51,945 bases of DNA from Paraburkholderia panacisoli (GCF_008369935.1 NZ_VTUZ01000056.1:1-51945); one strand, 5' to 3'; shown: positions 35,371 to 43,739, counted from the stretch's first letter. A program made the numbers and translations. Notes: generated from the letters alone by a model not told the origin.

Positions 35371-35508
35371 AGCGACTTTTTGCCGGAGGTGTGGATGCCG
35401 GACGAGAACACGCTGGCGCTACGGCGACAGATCTCGCGCCGTTCATAGCTGGTCCGGCAACGTACACGACTGAAGAACGAAATTCATGCAGTTCTCGCTG
35501 CGCATCTG
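35371..35508 (+). mobile_element. IS110-family transposase fragment
   Basis: On the plus strand the frame reads SDFLPEVWMPDENTLALRRQ, ISRRS, stop, LVRQRTRLKNEIHAVLAAHL. This is the region of IS110/IS116/IS902 transposases between the DEDD catalytic part and the C-terminal domain (V-W-x-P-D ... R-R-x-x-L-V-R-x-R-T-x-x-K-N-x-x-H-A-V-L). There is an in-frame TAG and both ends are missing. It stops exactly where the antisense imuB stub begins. Confidence 0.65.
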
Positions 35509-35837
35509 GCCGACAGGTCGACGAGGACCGTGCTCTCTTCGGCAAGGACCACCTGCGGCGACAGATTGAGCAGCCCGGTCGCGATCTCGCGCACTGCGTT
35601 CACTTCCGCCGTGCTGTCTCGCTCGTGCATCACCGTTGACGGAGCGAGCGTCAGGACACCGCCGCGCCGCATGCCGAGGCAGACACCCGCATCGCACGCT
35701 AGTTTGTCAGCCGCAACGACGCGTTCCTTCTCGAGCACGGCGAGGCCGTCGGCTGTGTCATGAGCGTCATGCGACCACTTCGGCCGGAACACTTCGAGGC
35801 ACAACAATGGGAGATGGACGCCTATCGTCGGAGCCAG
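35509..35837 (-). pseudogene. imuB: imuB stub (Y-family polymerase-like, N-terminal fragment)
   Basis: About 108 codons match the N-terminus of ImuB: IGVHLPLLCLEVFRPKW, GLAVLEKERVVAADK, GVCLGMRRGGVLTLAPSTVM, and LNLSPQVVLAEESTVLVDLS. ImuB is the inactive Y-family polymerase-like subunit of the damage-inducible ImuA-ImuB-DnaE2 mutasome. The gene is cut at 35509 by the junction with the IS110 fragment. The true start (MRLWIG-type) is also degraded, and no imuA or dnaE2 is present in the window. Upstream, 35838-36133 contains only unassigned sequence (one frame reads RNARGNVWRPKAWQVIESSV before a stop). Confidence 0.7.
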
Positions 35838-36133
35838 ACGTCGCCGATCAACTTGCCCGGTCGGGCGCGCCGGCGCGCCGCGCGCCGGCTCGATGCCAGC
35901 AACAACTCCGACGTCTTGTAGACGTGGGTGCGCTCCACGAATCACCCGCCGTGCAGCGCATCCACCGCATGGAAGTTGAGCGACTGATCCTCTCGTAGAG
36001 CGCAGCCACTGTCGTAGCGCAAGACTGACGATTCGATTACCTGCCACGCCTTCGGGCGCCACACGTTGCCACGCGCGTTTCGGACCTATGCGCCCTCGCA
36101 TCTCGCTGACTAGCCTCCCGATCAGGACGTCAG

Positions 36134-38137
36134 CTAAGCGTCGGCGATAAACCCACGATCGCGCCATGTTGCTCGAACGTAGCTACGGAACTCGTAGCCA
36201 TCTCCAAGTTCCAGATTGTCGGCGTGGTCGGAGATAATGATCTGGGGTATTACGCCAGTCATCTGCCCTGTTTCCTTACAGAACCTCGCCAGCTGCGTAA
36301 ACATATTGGTTACTGCATCCATATCGGCGTCGAGCTTCTCTTCTCGCTTGGCTTGCTTAGCCAAAGCCTCCGGCGCGAAGGCTTTCCCATCATCTAGGGA
36401 AGCCGGGAAATAGACCTGGGTCGGCTGGTCCAAAAAGAGAATAGGAGGAATCTTGCAACCTGTGTCTGAACGCGCTGCAAAGTGATAATGCAACGACAGG
36501 AACAATGCCAGATGAGAATACAGCCAATTCGCACCGCTCCCCATCGAGCGCAGATAGATCCTCGTATTTGCGTCACGTTGATACCACAGGTCGAATGTCT
36601 CAAGGTCAAATCTCAGTTTGACGGGTCTGTAGGTCGCCTCGAACTCGAATTTGTCACCAATTTCACACATCTTGGAATTGATCGATGACTCCAATTCAGC
36701 CATAAGTTGTTCAACACCGAACTGCCCGACCTGTCTCTCGAGCTGCTTGACACGGTCTTCCAGAGTTCGTCTCGCGTCGTCCAGTTCGGAGGGCGGCCTG
36801 TCGATTTGCCGCTGAATTGCAATCTCGAGCTTAAGCTTCGCTTTGATCGCTTGCTCATTAACTTTTTCAGGGCTGTGAAGCCGTTCTACTTCCTCCTCAA
36901 ACGGGCGCAGCGCAGCCTTGTTGCGTTGTAAGTCAGTATCGATTTCCTTGAGTTTGGCGACAGTCTGCCTTCTCTCATCGATAAACCCTTCTCGTGCGTA
37001 AGCGGACAACCTAAGCTCTCCGTTCAGCCAATCAATGGCGGCTGCGAGCTTGTTCCCCTCTATCGCCGGAGCATGATTTGGCGCTTTGCACATAGGACAA
37101 TGTGGTTCCTTCGGATCACTTCCCGCGGGTAACGTAATGGTCAATGACTCTTCTCCGAAGCGCACGGAGGAGGAAATTGAGTGGTCAATCATCCTGAGCT
37201 TACTTTCGGTCTGACGCCTCAACACAAGGGCCGCAGCTCTTTCCTCTAGCAGCAAGCGCCTGCGCGCCTCACCTTGATTTGAGAGCACGTCGACCATCAC
37301 TCGGTGGCTCGCAATTCGCTGTAGAGCGAGATGCGGTTCTTTCCAGATATCATCCGCCGTCATGTCGAACAGAGTCATACCAGAAAACCCCTTATACTCC
37401 GCCAAATTGAAATTGTACTCCGCGATGCAGTCGCTCTTTCTCTTATCTTCCTTTGGTATCTGCGTTTGCAGTTTCTTGAGATCATACCTCGCAGATTCCA
37501 ACTCCTTTACGAGATCGAAGTATCCTTCACCAACGAATCCCATCAGAATTTTGAAGTGATCGATCGCCTGGTCTCGCTTATGTTTCTCGTCGAATCGGTA
37601 GAATATTGCATGCTTATTTGCAACAAGATTTTGATGCTGCAACATGAACGACGAGAAACTGCGAACCGACGGCGTCTCGGTCTTTCTTCCCGTCAGTGCC
37701 TTGTGGAATGGATCTTCGTCAATATTCTCCAGCGTAATCGCAAAGTGCCTACCTATGCTCTTCTTGAACTCTGACAGATGCATGAAGTAACGCTCTTCGA
37801 AGAAAGCTTCTGAACTGCTCAAAAGATCGAGAATATGCTCCTGATTGCTTCCACTAACCTCTCTGGCGAAACAACGGTCGGCCCCTGCACGACGCGCAGT
37901 GATCAGCATGTAACGCGGAAATTGCAGTACCGAAAAAAATAACTTTGACCTGTCTGTGATTACACCGACTGGTATCGTATCCTCCGCACTACCCAAGCAA
38001 TAATCAAATATCTCAATTAACGCACTCTTCCCTGTCGAAGATTTCCCAGTAATGATGTTCAACCCCGGCGAAAATGGAACATAATGCAGATTATCTTCGT
38101 GATCGACCACGCCAATAAGTTTTACGTGACACTTCAT
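36134..38137 (-). CDS. DUF3732 SMC/Rad50-like ATPase of an ABC three-component (ABC-3C) system
   Basis: A 667-residue ABC-type ATPase. Walker A is GKSSTGKSAL at 31-40. A long helical and coiled-coil middle carries a Rad50-like CPMC zinc-hook motif at 347-350. A second coiled coil covers about 385-490. The ABC signature region is RSMGSGANWL at 530-539 and Walker B is PPILFLDQPTQVYF at 564-577. This is the DUF3732 architecture used as the ATPase of ABC-3C conflict systems. It is thought to sense invading DNA or another cue and license the effector. The start ATG overlaps the middle-component stop (ATGA, 38134-38137). It has AT-rich codon use compared with flanks, a sign of transfer. Confidence 0.88.
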   Translation of the reverse strand: MKCHVKLIGVVDHEDNLHYVPFSPGLNIITGKSSTGKSALIEIFDYCLGSAEDTIPVGVITDRSKLFFSVLQFPRYMLITARRAGADRCFAREVSGSNQEHILDLLSSSEAFFEERYFMHLSEFKKSIGRHFAITLENIDEDPFHKALTGRKTETPSVRSFSSFMLQHQNLVANKHAIFYRFDEKHKRDQAIDHFKILMGFVGEGYFDLVKELESARYDLKKLQTQIPKEDKRKSDCIAEYNFNLAEYKGFSGMTLFDMTADDIWKEPHLALQRIASHRVMVDVLSNQGEARRRLLLEERAAALVLRRQTESKLRMIDHSISSSVRFGEESLTITLPAGSDPKEPHCPMCKAPNHAPAIEGNKLAAAIDWLNGELRLSAYAREGFIDERRQTVAKLKEIDTDLQRNKAALRPFEEEVERLHSPEKVNEQAIKAKLKLEIAIQRQIDRPPSELDDARRTLEDRVKQLERQVGQFGVEQLMAELESSINSKMCEIGDKFEFEATYRPVKLRFDLETFDLWYQRDANTRIYLRSMGSGANWLYSHLALFLSLHYHFAARSDTGCKIPPILFLDQPTQVYFPASLDDGKAFAPEALAKQAKREEKLDADMDAVTNMFTQLARFCKETGQMTGVIPQIIISDHADNLELGDGYEFRSYVRATWRDRGFIADA

Positions 38138-38595
38138 AGTGACTTCAATCCCAGAGTCCGAAATATCGAAACAACATCAACGTCAGAAAATATAAAGGCC
38201 AGCTTTTTTGCCGCTTTTATGTAGCTCGGCTTGGCATGAGACATCTTAGAGGCACCAACCGTTTCAACCGAAAGTTCGTCGGATATCTTTATTGACCCTT
38301 CTGCTGCTAGGATTAGGATCGCAGAATTTGTCAAGGGCTTGCAATCCTCCACTCGCGCTGCGAGTCCAACCAACCGCGCAGGGTCATCGCACATCGACCG
38401 CAACGAACTCCTTCTGTTGGAGTTATTCAGAAAGGTATGCATTGTCGGATAGAGCACCATCGGCAAAATTAGATAGCTCAGGAGAAAATCGCGTTCTTTC
38501 GGCACTACCTCGGCGAAAAAACTATGAACTATCGGCGCCATAGAAAAAGGGGTTCGCTGAAGCGAAAACAAATGGTCAATGATACGGCCGCTCAT
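38134..38595 (-). CDS. ABC three-component system middle component (ABC-3C MC)
   Basis: A 153-residue soluble protein with no catalytic motif, matching the small middle component that lies between effector and ATPase in ABC-3C loci. Typical features are an N-terminal helical part (IIDHLFSLQRTPFSMAPIVH), the LLSYLILPMVLYPTMHTFL stretch, and a C-terminal helix region with SYIKAAKKLAFIFSDVD. It probably bridges ATPase and effector. ATG 38593-38595 is chosen because it overlaps the nuclease stop as ATGA (38592-38595); a GTG six bases upstream is the alternative. Its own stop overlaps the DUF3732 start, so all three genes are translationally coupled. Confidence 0.82.
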   Translation of the reverse strand: MSGRIIDHLFSLQRTPFSMAPIVHSFFAEVVPKERDFLLSYLILPMVLYPTMHTFLNNSNRRSSLRSMCDDPARLVGLAARVEDCKPLTNSAILILAAEGSIKISDELSVETVGASKMSHAKPSYIKAAKKLAFIFSDVDVVSIFRTLGLKSL

Positions 38596-39758
38596 GCCCA
38601 CAATCTCCAGTGAAATTCATCTCTACGGGTTCCTGGTTCCTCGTCAGCCAACATTTGATCCACACCGTTTCTGAATTCAATCGGCGTATCTGTGTACGTG
38701 CAAAATTCTTCGACATCTCTTGAGCATCTAGTGAACAAGAACGCCTTAGAGTTTGCTTTTAAGCTTTCAAAATCTTTATCCCTATATAGTCTGGATATTT
38801 CCGCCTTTCTGCTGAAAATATGTTTCTTGTGCTGACCTTCGAAGTATCCTTCTAAATCCAGCCTATTTGCCTCGTATCCACCAATTAGTTCAGACATGTA
38901 ACTTTCAGCATGGAGAATATCGCTGATGGCTTCGAGTATATGGTCACCGGCATCAATCTCTGTCAGTTTCCGCGCAAACAGGCGGTGCTCAACGTCTAGT
39001 TGAGCAACCTTCTTCTCGATGGCGCTACGATCGATCTTGGGGAACCTGATCGTCTTGAACATGTATCGCGCCGTCAACTCACGAACCTTTGCGGTAAAAT
39101 CTGAGCCCGAGATCTTCCAGCCTTCCGAAATTAATTTAGTTGCAGTCAAAAATCCAAACATATCGTCGAGATAGGAATCAACACAGCCCGTGTAAATTGG
39201 ACGCAGATGCTCTCGCTTATAGCGTGTTATACGTTGCTCGAGCCGTGACTCGTCTGTAACGATTCTCGTCTTCTCGACCGCGTTTTTAAGATCCATCCGA
39301 CGCTCTGGCGAAAGGACCTTCCTTTGAAGTTCCAGCGATTTTGATGGTTGAGACTTACGAGAAACCGTATGCCTCGCTTCTGCCTCGCCTCGAATTTCCT
39401 CAAGTATTGCAATCCGCTTTTCGACGGTCATTGCGTCCCACTCTGCGAGACGTGCCTTAGCGCCGAAATTTTGGGTCGTCAGAAGAACGAGAGATTGATA
39501 CTGATGATGGGCAAACTCAGGTTTAAGCCAATTATTTAGCGTATTCCAGAAGTTTTGGTGACTATCAGTCAAATCATCATCATAATACTTGACTTCGATC
39601 TGTTGTCGCTTTGCGACAGTCACGTCACCAGAAACTTCTATCCATAACTCTTCCCCATCAGCCAGCGTATGGCAATACTCCATAGCAACCAGAATTTGGT
39701 ACTTCAGAGCTTCGAACAGTTTGGTCGCATCGAAATCAAGTTTTTTGTTCACAATCAT
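38592..39758 (-). CDS. ABC-3C effector with N-terminal PD-(D/E)XK (Cap4-like) nuclease domain
   Basis: A 388-residue protein, first gene of the operon. Residues about 10-130 look like the restriction-endonuclease fold of the Cap4/DUF4297 kind: D45 in EVSGDVTV and E55-x-K57 in QQIEVKYYDDD are the likely metal and catalytic residues, followed by FWNTLNNWLK and LVLLTTQNFG. The rest is helical and carries the ABC-3C C-terminal domain that should contact the middle component. The expected role is cleavage of DNA on activation, giving anti-phage or anti-plasmid defence. The start ATG 39756-39758 has AGAGGGAA immediately upstream. The order effector, MC, ATPase is the classic one. Confidence 0.8.
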   Translation of the reverse strand: MIVNKKLDFDATKLFEALKYQILVAMEYCHTLADGEELWIEVSGDVTVAKRQQIEVKYYDDDLTDSHQNFWNTLNNWLKPEFAHHQYQSLVLLTTQNFGAKARLAEWDAMTVEKRIAILEEIRGEAEARHTVSRKSQPSKSLELQRKVLSPERRMDLKNAVEKTRIVTDESRLEQRITRYKREHLRPIYTGCVDSYLDDMFGFLTATKLISEGWKISGSDFTAKVRELTARYMFKTIRFPKIDRSAIEKKVAQLDVEHRLFARKLTEIDAGDHILEAISDILHAESYMSELIGGYEANRLDLEGYFEGQHKKHIFSRKAEISRLYRDKDFESLKANSKAFLFTRCSRDVEEFCTYTDTPIEFRNGVDQMLADEEPGTRRDEFHWRLWA

Positions 39759-40473
39759 TTCCCTCTACATCGTCTCGAATCACGAATATGGCCAACGCCA
39801 ATCCTCTCCCACTCCCTCGCAGCAACTATCGAGAAATATCACTCAGATTTTTCGAGGCTTTCAGGGTTGAACGAGACGCAAAATCAGTACGTCAACCATC
39901 ATTGAGGAGGAAAGCTGTACTATGTCGCGAACGCCCACGCTATGCACTCAGCGACCGATGGAACGATCGTTTTCTGAACGCACTCCATTAGATCTATAAT
40001 ATCGGCATCAACTCCCGCAAACTTTAGCCGCCGCATGTTGCACTCGGACTCATGTCGTTCCTTTCGTCCGGACGTACGCATACTAGGCAGCATGAGAAAA
40101 TTCATTTCGCATAATTAGCCCGTATTTGCGTGACAAATACATGGGGAGCCACCGGCCCGCCTACGCGCGCTATCGTTTATCACGGAATCGCGAGGCGAGG
40201 TAAGGAGCACATCTGAAAAGCGCACGTACGCGGCTAGAGGGCCACTTTGTGTTGCGCAACCGTCACCTGTGCCAGCTGTGTGTGCGACCGACTCGTCCAG
40301 CGCTTTGGTAAGCAGGAGTTGAGGTACGTCGGCTCACACTAAAAAGTTCGCCGAGCAACGCATCCTCACTGAGCAGATTTCCGCGCCCCACCTGTGGCGG
40401 CACGCAATGCAGGTTATCGACATCGAACGGCCGTATTAGGACTATATGAGGCTGCCTTCCTGGGACCGTAAAC
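39759..40473. other. Divergent intergenic region between the two defence units (715 bp)
   Basis: No supported gene. It lies between the leftward ABC-3C operon and the rightward OLD nuclease gene and must hold promoters for both. The sequence near 39760-39860 is AT-rich. I could not pick a confident promoter or operator. Confidence 0.45.
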
Positions 40474-42246
40474 ATGCCACGACATCGAATTACCAGCATT
40501 CGTTTCTCTCGCTACAAAGCATTCCACAATTTTTCGGTAACGATCGAAGACTTCAATGTTCTTGTCGGACCGAACAATGCTGGCAAATCGACAATAATTG
40601 GTTCCCTTCGTATCCTGTCGGAGGGGCTTCGCCGAGCGAGGGCGAAGGCGCCAGTACCCGTGGACGTCCCGGGATATGCTGGTTGGGCCTATCCAATTAG
40701 CATTGAAGGTCTACCTATCGCGGCGGAGAATATTTTTCACGAATACGACGATAGCCGTCCCGCCCGAGTCGAGTTCCGTTTGTCAAACGCCAATCGACTC
40801 ATCCTGCACTTCCCGTCGCAAGGGGCATGCATTCTGATTGCTGAGACTACAAAGCAGCCAGTTCGACAACCTCGCAACTTTAAGGAAGCGTTCGATGTTG
40901 AGATCGGCTTCGTTCCGGTACTTGGCCCCGTCGAGCAGCACGAAAAGCTCTTCAAAAAGGAAGCAGCGCGCTTAGCGCTTCTAACCGCCACAGCGTCGCG
41001 TAATTTCCGAAACGTTTGGTTTCACTACCCCGAAGGATTTGACGAATTTAGAGATACCGTACAAAAAACATGGCCCGGGATGGATATCCAGCCCCCGGAA
41101 TTCAACGGCGAGCATCTCGTGATGTTTTGCCCGGAAGGGAGAACGCCGCGGGAACTATGTTGGACGGGGTACGGCTTTCAGGTTTGGTGTCAAATGCTGA
41201 CGCAGATTTTGAAGGCAAAAAACGCGTCATTGCTGGTAATTGACGAGCCTGACATTTATCTCCATTCTGATCTTCAACGACAGCTCATCTCTCTCCTTCG
41301 AGATCTAGGTCCGGACATTCTCATCGCTACGCATTCAACAGAAATGATCGCTGAGTGCGAGCCGACAAGCCTACTTGCAATTAGCAAAGAGCGCCAGAGC
41401 GCAAAGCGCGTTGCAGACATCGGACAGCTAAAATATCTGTTCGGTGCGTTGGGGTCCAACTTGAACCCCACATTGACACAATTGGCTAAGACAAAGCGCG
41501 TTTTATTTGTAGAGGGACACGACACACAAATTTTGTGCGTGTTTGCCCGGGTCCTCGGTTTCCACAGGGTGGCAAATCGTTCGGATTTCGCTGTGATGAT
41601 AATGGAAGGGTTTAACCCGGCAAGAGCAATTGACCTGGCTGAGGGCATAGATGCAGCCGTTGGCAGTCGAGTATTGCGATCGGTAGTTCTAGATCGTGAC
41701 TACAGAACACAGGAAGAAATTGACGCGGTTCTTAAACGTCTTGAAAAGAATGGGTTCGCTTCCCATGTGCACGCTCGAAAGGAAATCGAAAATTACTTGC
41801 TTGACTCCGCGGCGATCGAACGTGCCGTCGGTGCAAGGCTAAAGGAACAAGCGCAGCGTACAGGAAAGCCAGAACTGGATGTTCCGCATATAGATGCAAT
41901 CTTGACTCTCGCACTAGATGAGACACGTCAAAAACTATTTGGTCAATTGCAGGCACGCGCCGTCGATTACGCGCGAGACGTTAAATCGGGCGTGGACAAT
42001 GCAACAGTCATGGGACAGGTACTCGCTGAACTAGAGAAAAAGTGGGCCACGCCCGGGGGGCGCTGTGCGCTGGCGCCGGGCAAGGAGGTATTCGCCCGGA
42101 TAAACGCCGAACTGCAGAGGACCGTGAAGGTCTCTGTATCAGCTTTGCAAGTGGCGGCGGCATTTAGAGCTGAAGAGGTTCCTGCTGATCTAACAGCGCT
42201 GATTGAATCGATCGCACGGTTTAGTGAGCAGATGGCGCCTGACTGA
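40474..42246 (+). CDS. OLD-family ATPase-Toprim nuclease
   Basis: A 590-residue protein with the OLD layout: an ABC-type ATPase followed by a Toprim nuclease domain. Walker A is GPNNAGKST at 32-40. The signature-like TGYGFQVWCQML is at 231-242. Walker B is LLVIDEPDIYLH at 253-264. The switch His is H287 in ATHSTEM. The Toprim glutamate is E347 in LFVEGHDTQ and the DxD is D407/D409 in VVLDRDY. OLD nucleases degrade DNA in phage exclusion. No UvrD-like GajB, retron or PARIS partner is adjacent, so this is a stand-alone (class 1-like) OLD unit, or a partner of the divergent ABC-3C system. Start ATG 40474; weak ribosome site. Confidence 0.88.
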   Translation: MPRHRITSIRFSRYKAFHNFSVTIEDFNVLVGPNNAGKSTIIGSLRILSEGLRRARAKAPVPVDVPGYAGWAYPISIEGLPIAAENIFHEYDDSRPARVEFRLSNANRLILHFPSQGACILIAETTKQPVRQPRNFKEAFDVEIGFVPVLGPVEQHEKLFKKEAARLALLTATASRNFRNVWFHYPEGFDEFRDTVQKTWPGMDIQPPEFNGEHLVMFCPEGRTPRELCWTGYGFQVWCQMLTQILKAKNASLLVIDEPDIYLHSDLQRQLISLLRDLGPDILIATHSTEMIAECEPTSLLAISKERQSAKRVADIGQLKYLFGALGSNLNPTLTQLAKTKRVLFVEGHDTQILCVFARVLGFHRVANRSDFAVMIMEGFNPARAIDLAEGIDAAVGSRVLRSVVLDRDYRTQEEIDAVLKRLEKNGFASHVHARKEIENYLLDSAAIERAVGARLKEQAQRTGKPELDVPHIDAILTLALDETRQKLFGQLQARAVDYARDVKSGVDNATVMGQVLAELEKKWATPGGRCALAPGKEVFARINAELQRTVKVSVSALQVAAAFRAEEVPADLTALIESIARFSEQMAPD

Positions 42247-42302
42247 TTCACGCAGGTTGATGATCCGGAACAGCCGTGTGAGAGCTTTAGCGAATAGCAT
42301 TG

Positions 42303-42321
42303 CAACGTCCGTAATGGCCGA
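42303..42321. repeat. Direct repeat copy A (CAACGTCCGTAATGGCCGA)
   Basis: It matches 42513-42531 (CAACGTCCGCAATGGCCGA) at 18 of 19 bases. Both sit in non-coding sequence next to similar GGCCGGC words, as members of a degenerate dispersed family. Confidence 0.45.
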
Positions 42322-42512
42322 AAGGTTGTCCACGGGCTGGCAAAGCGAACGTCGGTAGCAACTCGCAGCCGGCCCATTGAGCTTGGTGCAGCCACACCAG
42401 CAGTTATGGGTCGGGAGTACTCGTTCACTCCCATCAGCACCTGACATTCGAGGCTACGACGGAGCGAACGGCGGCAAAGCACCTCTCAGCTGCCTCACAG
42501 TGGCCGGCACTC

Positions 42513-42531
42513 CAACGTCCGCAATGGCCGA
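42513..42531. repeat. Direct repeat copy B (CAACGTCCGCAATGGCCGA)
   Basis: Second copy of the 19-bp repeat; one mismatch from the copy at 42303-42321, 210 bp apart. Confidence 0.45.
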
Positions 42532-42616
42532 TGAAGAGGCATTCGTCTTTGACAATCCGATTGCCGGTTACGGGCGGAGCCGACCCCTGAATGTCCGACC
42601 GACGAAGCATATGAAT

Positions 42617-42631
42617 GGCCATTTGTGGCCG
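42617..42631. repeat. Dispersed degenerate repeat, copy 2
   Basis: GGCCATTTGTGGCCG, 14 of 15 bases identical to the copy at 16955-16969; preceded by CGACGAAGCATATGAAT. Confidence 0.35.
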
Positions 42632-42738
42632 GCCGCAATTACTACGCCATGACACCGCCCGGTAGCCACCGACCCGCTCGAATGTTTTTTAGCGCTGGCT
42701 AGGAGGCCAAGGTGTACATGGGGCACGCCGATAACCGA

Positions 42739-42774
42739 CGCATTCCCCGCGGCGAGTTCGAGCCGCGGGGGTGC
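42739..42774. repeat. Strong GC-rich hairpin
   Basis: Stem CCCCGCGGC / GCCGCGGGG (42745-42753 and 42762-42770) with loop GAGTTCGA, extended by CGCA/TGCG after a small bulge. No T-run follows, so it is a weak candidate for a terminator. It may be a structured RNA or protein site. Confidence 0.4.
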
Positions 42775-43008
42775 GCTCTTCTCCTCTGTACCCCGATCGC
42801 GCCTGTTCGTTGCGACGTGTAATAGTCGCCATCGGTCAAGGCCTCCTTCGCGTGGAAACTTAGAATCAGCCTGACCACGGTTTGCGATTTTCAGCGAGGG
42901 AGAAATCGGATCATGGACCGTCGCTGACTATCAGTTGCTTCACAGTCAAGAAAGACGCTGAACGTCTGCGGGCGTGACGTTATGCTGCCCCTCGCTCGTT
43001 AACCAAAC

Positions 43009-43221
43009 TCAACGACCCAATAGCGCTCGCTGCCACGTCTCGTCGTCTCCCTTTTTTGATCTGGTGTCCCTTGGACTTGCGAGGGCAAATAAAGCTATAA
43101 CAATAAGGGCGAACAAAAATAGTATTTTGAAAATTGTTTCACCCAAGTTTAACCACACTATTACTTTTAGTGTTAGTACGAATGCAAAGAATCCTATCAG
43201 CACCTTTGCTATTAATCTCAT
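43009..43221 (-). CDS. Small two-TM membrane protein, 70 aa
   Basis: The frame MRLIAKVLIGFFAFVLTLKV followed by IVWLNLGETIFKILFLFALI and VIALFALASPRD has two hydrophobic helices and a charged tail (TRSKKGDDETWQRALLGR). It is markedly AT-rich compared with the window, which suggests acquired DNA. It lies 83 bp downstream of the small lipoprotein gene on the same strand and may form an operon with it. Ribosome site weak. Function unknown; small membrane toxins, immunity proteins and lysis-type proteins have similar shapes. Confidence 0.5.
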   Translation of the reverse strand: MRLIAKVLIGFFAFVLTLKVIVWLNLGETIFKILFLFALIVIALFALASPRDTRSKKGDDETWQRALLGR

Positions 43222-43304
43222 TTCGGGTCGCTCAATAAGCTAAGTGGGTTATAGTGTTTAGGCTAATGAGGCAACTCCAGTAGCGGAGTCGCCCTGGGTT
43301 GAAT

Positions 43305-43421
43305 CTAACGAGGCGATGCCGGTGATGTCGGGTCAGCGGGGACGGGCGACATGAGATCATTTCCGCCGCCCCCGCAAGCGGTCAGCAATAACGCCATCAA
43401 GAGAGTAGGTGTTTTTTTCAT
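43305..43421 (-). CDS. Tiny putative lipoprotein, 38 aa
   Basis: From ATG 43419-43421 the frame reads MKKTPTLLMALLLTACGGGG, then NDLMSPVPADPTSPASPR and stop. LLTAC with four glycines is a textbook lipobox (C16), so the product would be an acylated peptide of about 23 residues. No strong ribosome site is seen. It lies directly downstream of the 119-bp multi-hairpin element. The size recalls entericidin-like or lysis-lipoprotein peptides; no family can be named. Confidence 0.45.
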   Translation of the reverse strand: MKKTPTLLMALLLTACGGGGNDLMSPVPADPTSPASPR

Positions 43422-43450
43422 TATTGAGAGGCCGTAACGCGTGGTCGGGA

Positions 43451-43569
43451 GAATCCCTTGAATCAAGCACCTCGCAGCAAGCTGCGAGGTATGAATGACG
43501 CTCTTTCAACCCGCCGGTCTCCGACCGGCCTACGCCGCAAGCGGCGGAGAATGCGACTCGAAGAGATTC
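43451..43569. repeat. Multi-hairpin palindromic element (119 bp)
   Basis: Three perfect hairpins stand in series: ACCTCGCAGC-AA-GCTGCGAGGT (43469-43490), GCCGGTC-TCC-GACCGGC (43513-43529), and CGCCGC-AA-GCGGCG (43533-43546). Outer arms GAATCCCTTG (43451) and GAAGAGATTC (up to 43569) are imperfect complements, so the unit can fold into a closed multi-branched structure. Such elements are typical of palindromic mobile repeats or ends of IS200/IS605-like elements; no transposase is linked. On the minus strand it would be the leader of the tiny lipoprotein gene. Confidence 0.6.
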
Positions 43570-43724
43570 AATCATGGCATGCGATAGCAACAGTACATGC
43601 CAAAGCCAATCCGGCTTTACGGCAGGTAGGCTTGAAACTTGAGATACCGACTGTACGTCCGCATTTCGGATGCGCCACTGACGTTCGAATGTCGGAGGGA
43701 GCCTTCCGATGGACGGCTCATGAT

Positions 43725-43739
43725 GGCCGTTTGCTGCCG
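43725..43739. repeat. Dispersed degenerate repeat, copy 3
   Basis: GGCCGTTTGCTGCCG, 13 of 15 bases identical to the copy at 16955-16969; upstream context GACGTTCGAATGTCGGAGGG. Confidence 0.3.

Larger units (their letters stand above)
42247..43008. other. Gene-free stretch with repeats and hairpin (762 bp)
   Basis: No gene is supported. The stretch holds a pair of direct repeats (42303-42321 and 42513-42531), a copy of the dispersed repeat (42617-42631) and a GC-rich hairpin (42739-42774). It looks like intergenic repeat-derived sequence between the OLD gene and the AT-rich patch. Confidence 0.5.

Noticed and set aside
35484..36167. 227-codon minus-strand frame taken as one gene
   Set aside because: Only the middle-to-end part matches ImuB; the N-terminal 110 codons are unrelated and the last codons lie past the IS110 junction.
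40474..42246. Gabija (GajA) or PARIS (AriA) assignment for the OLD-type gene
   Set aside because: No UvrD-like GajB or AriB-type partner is next to it; a stand-alone OLD label is safer.
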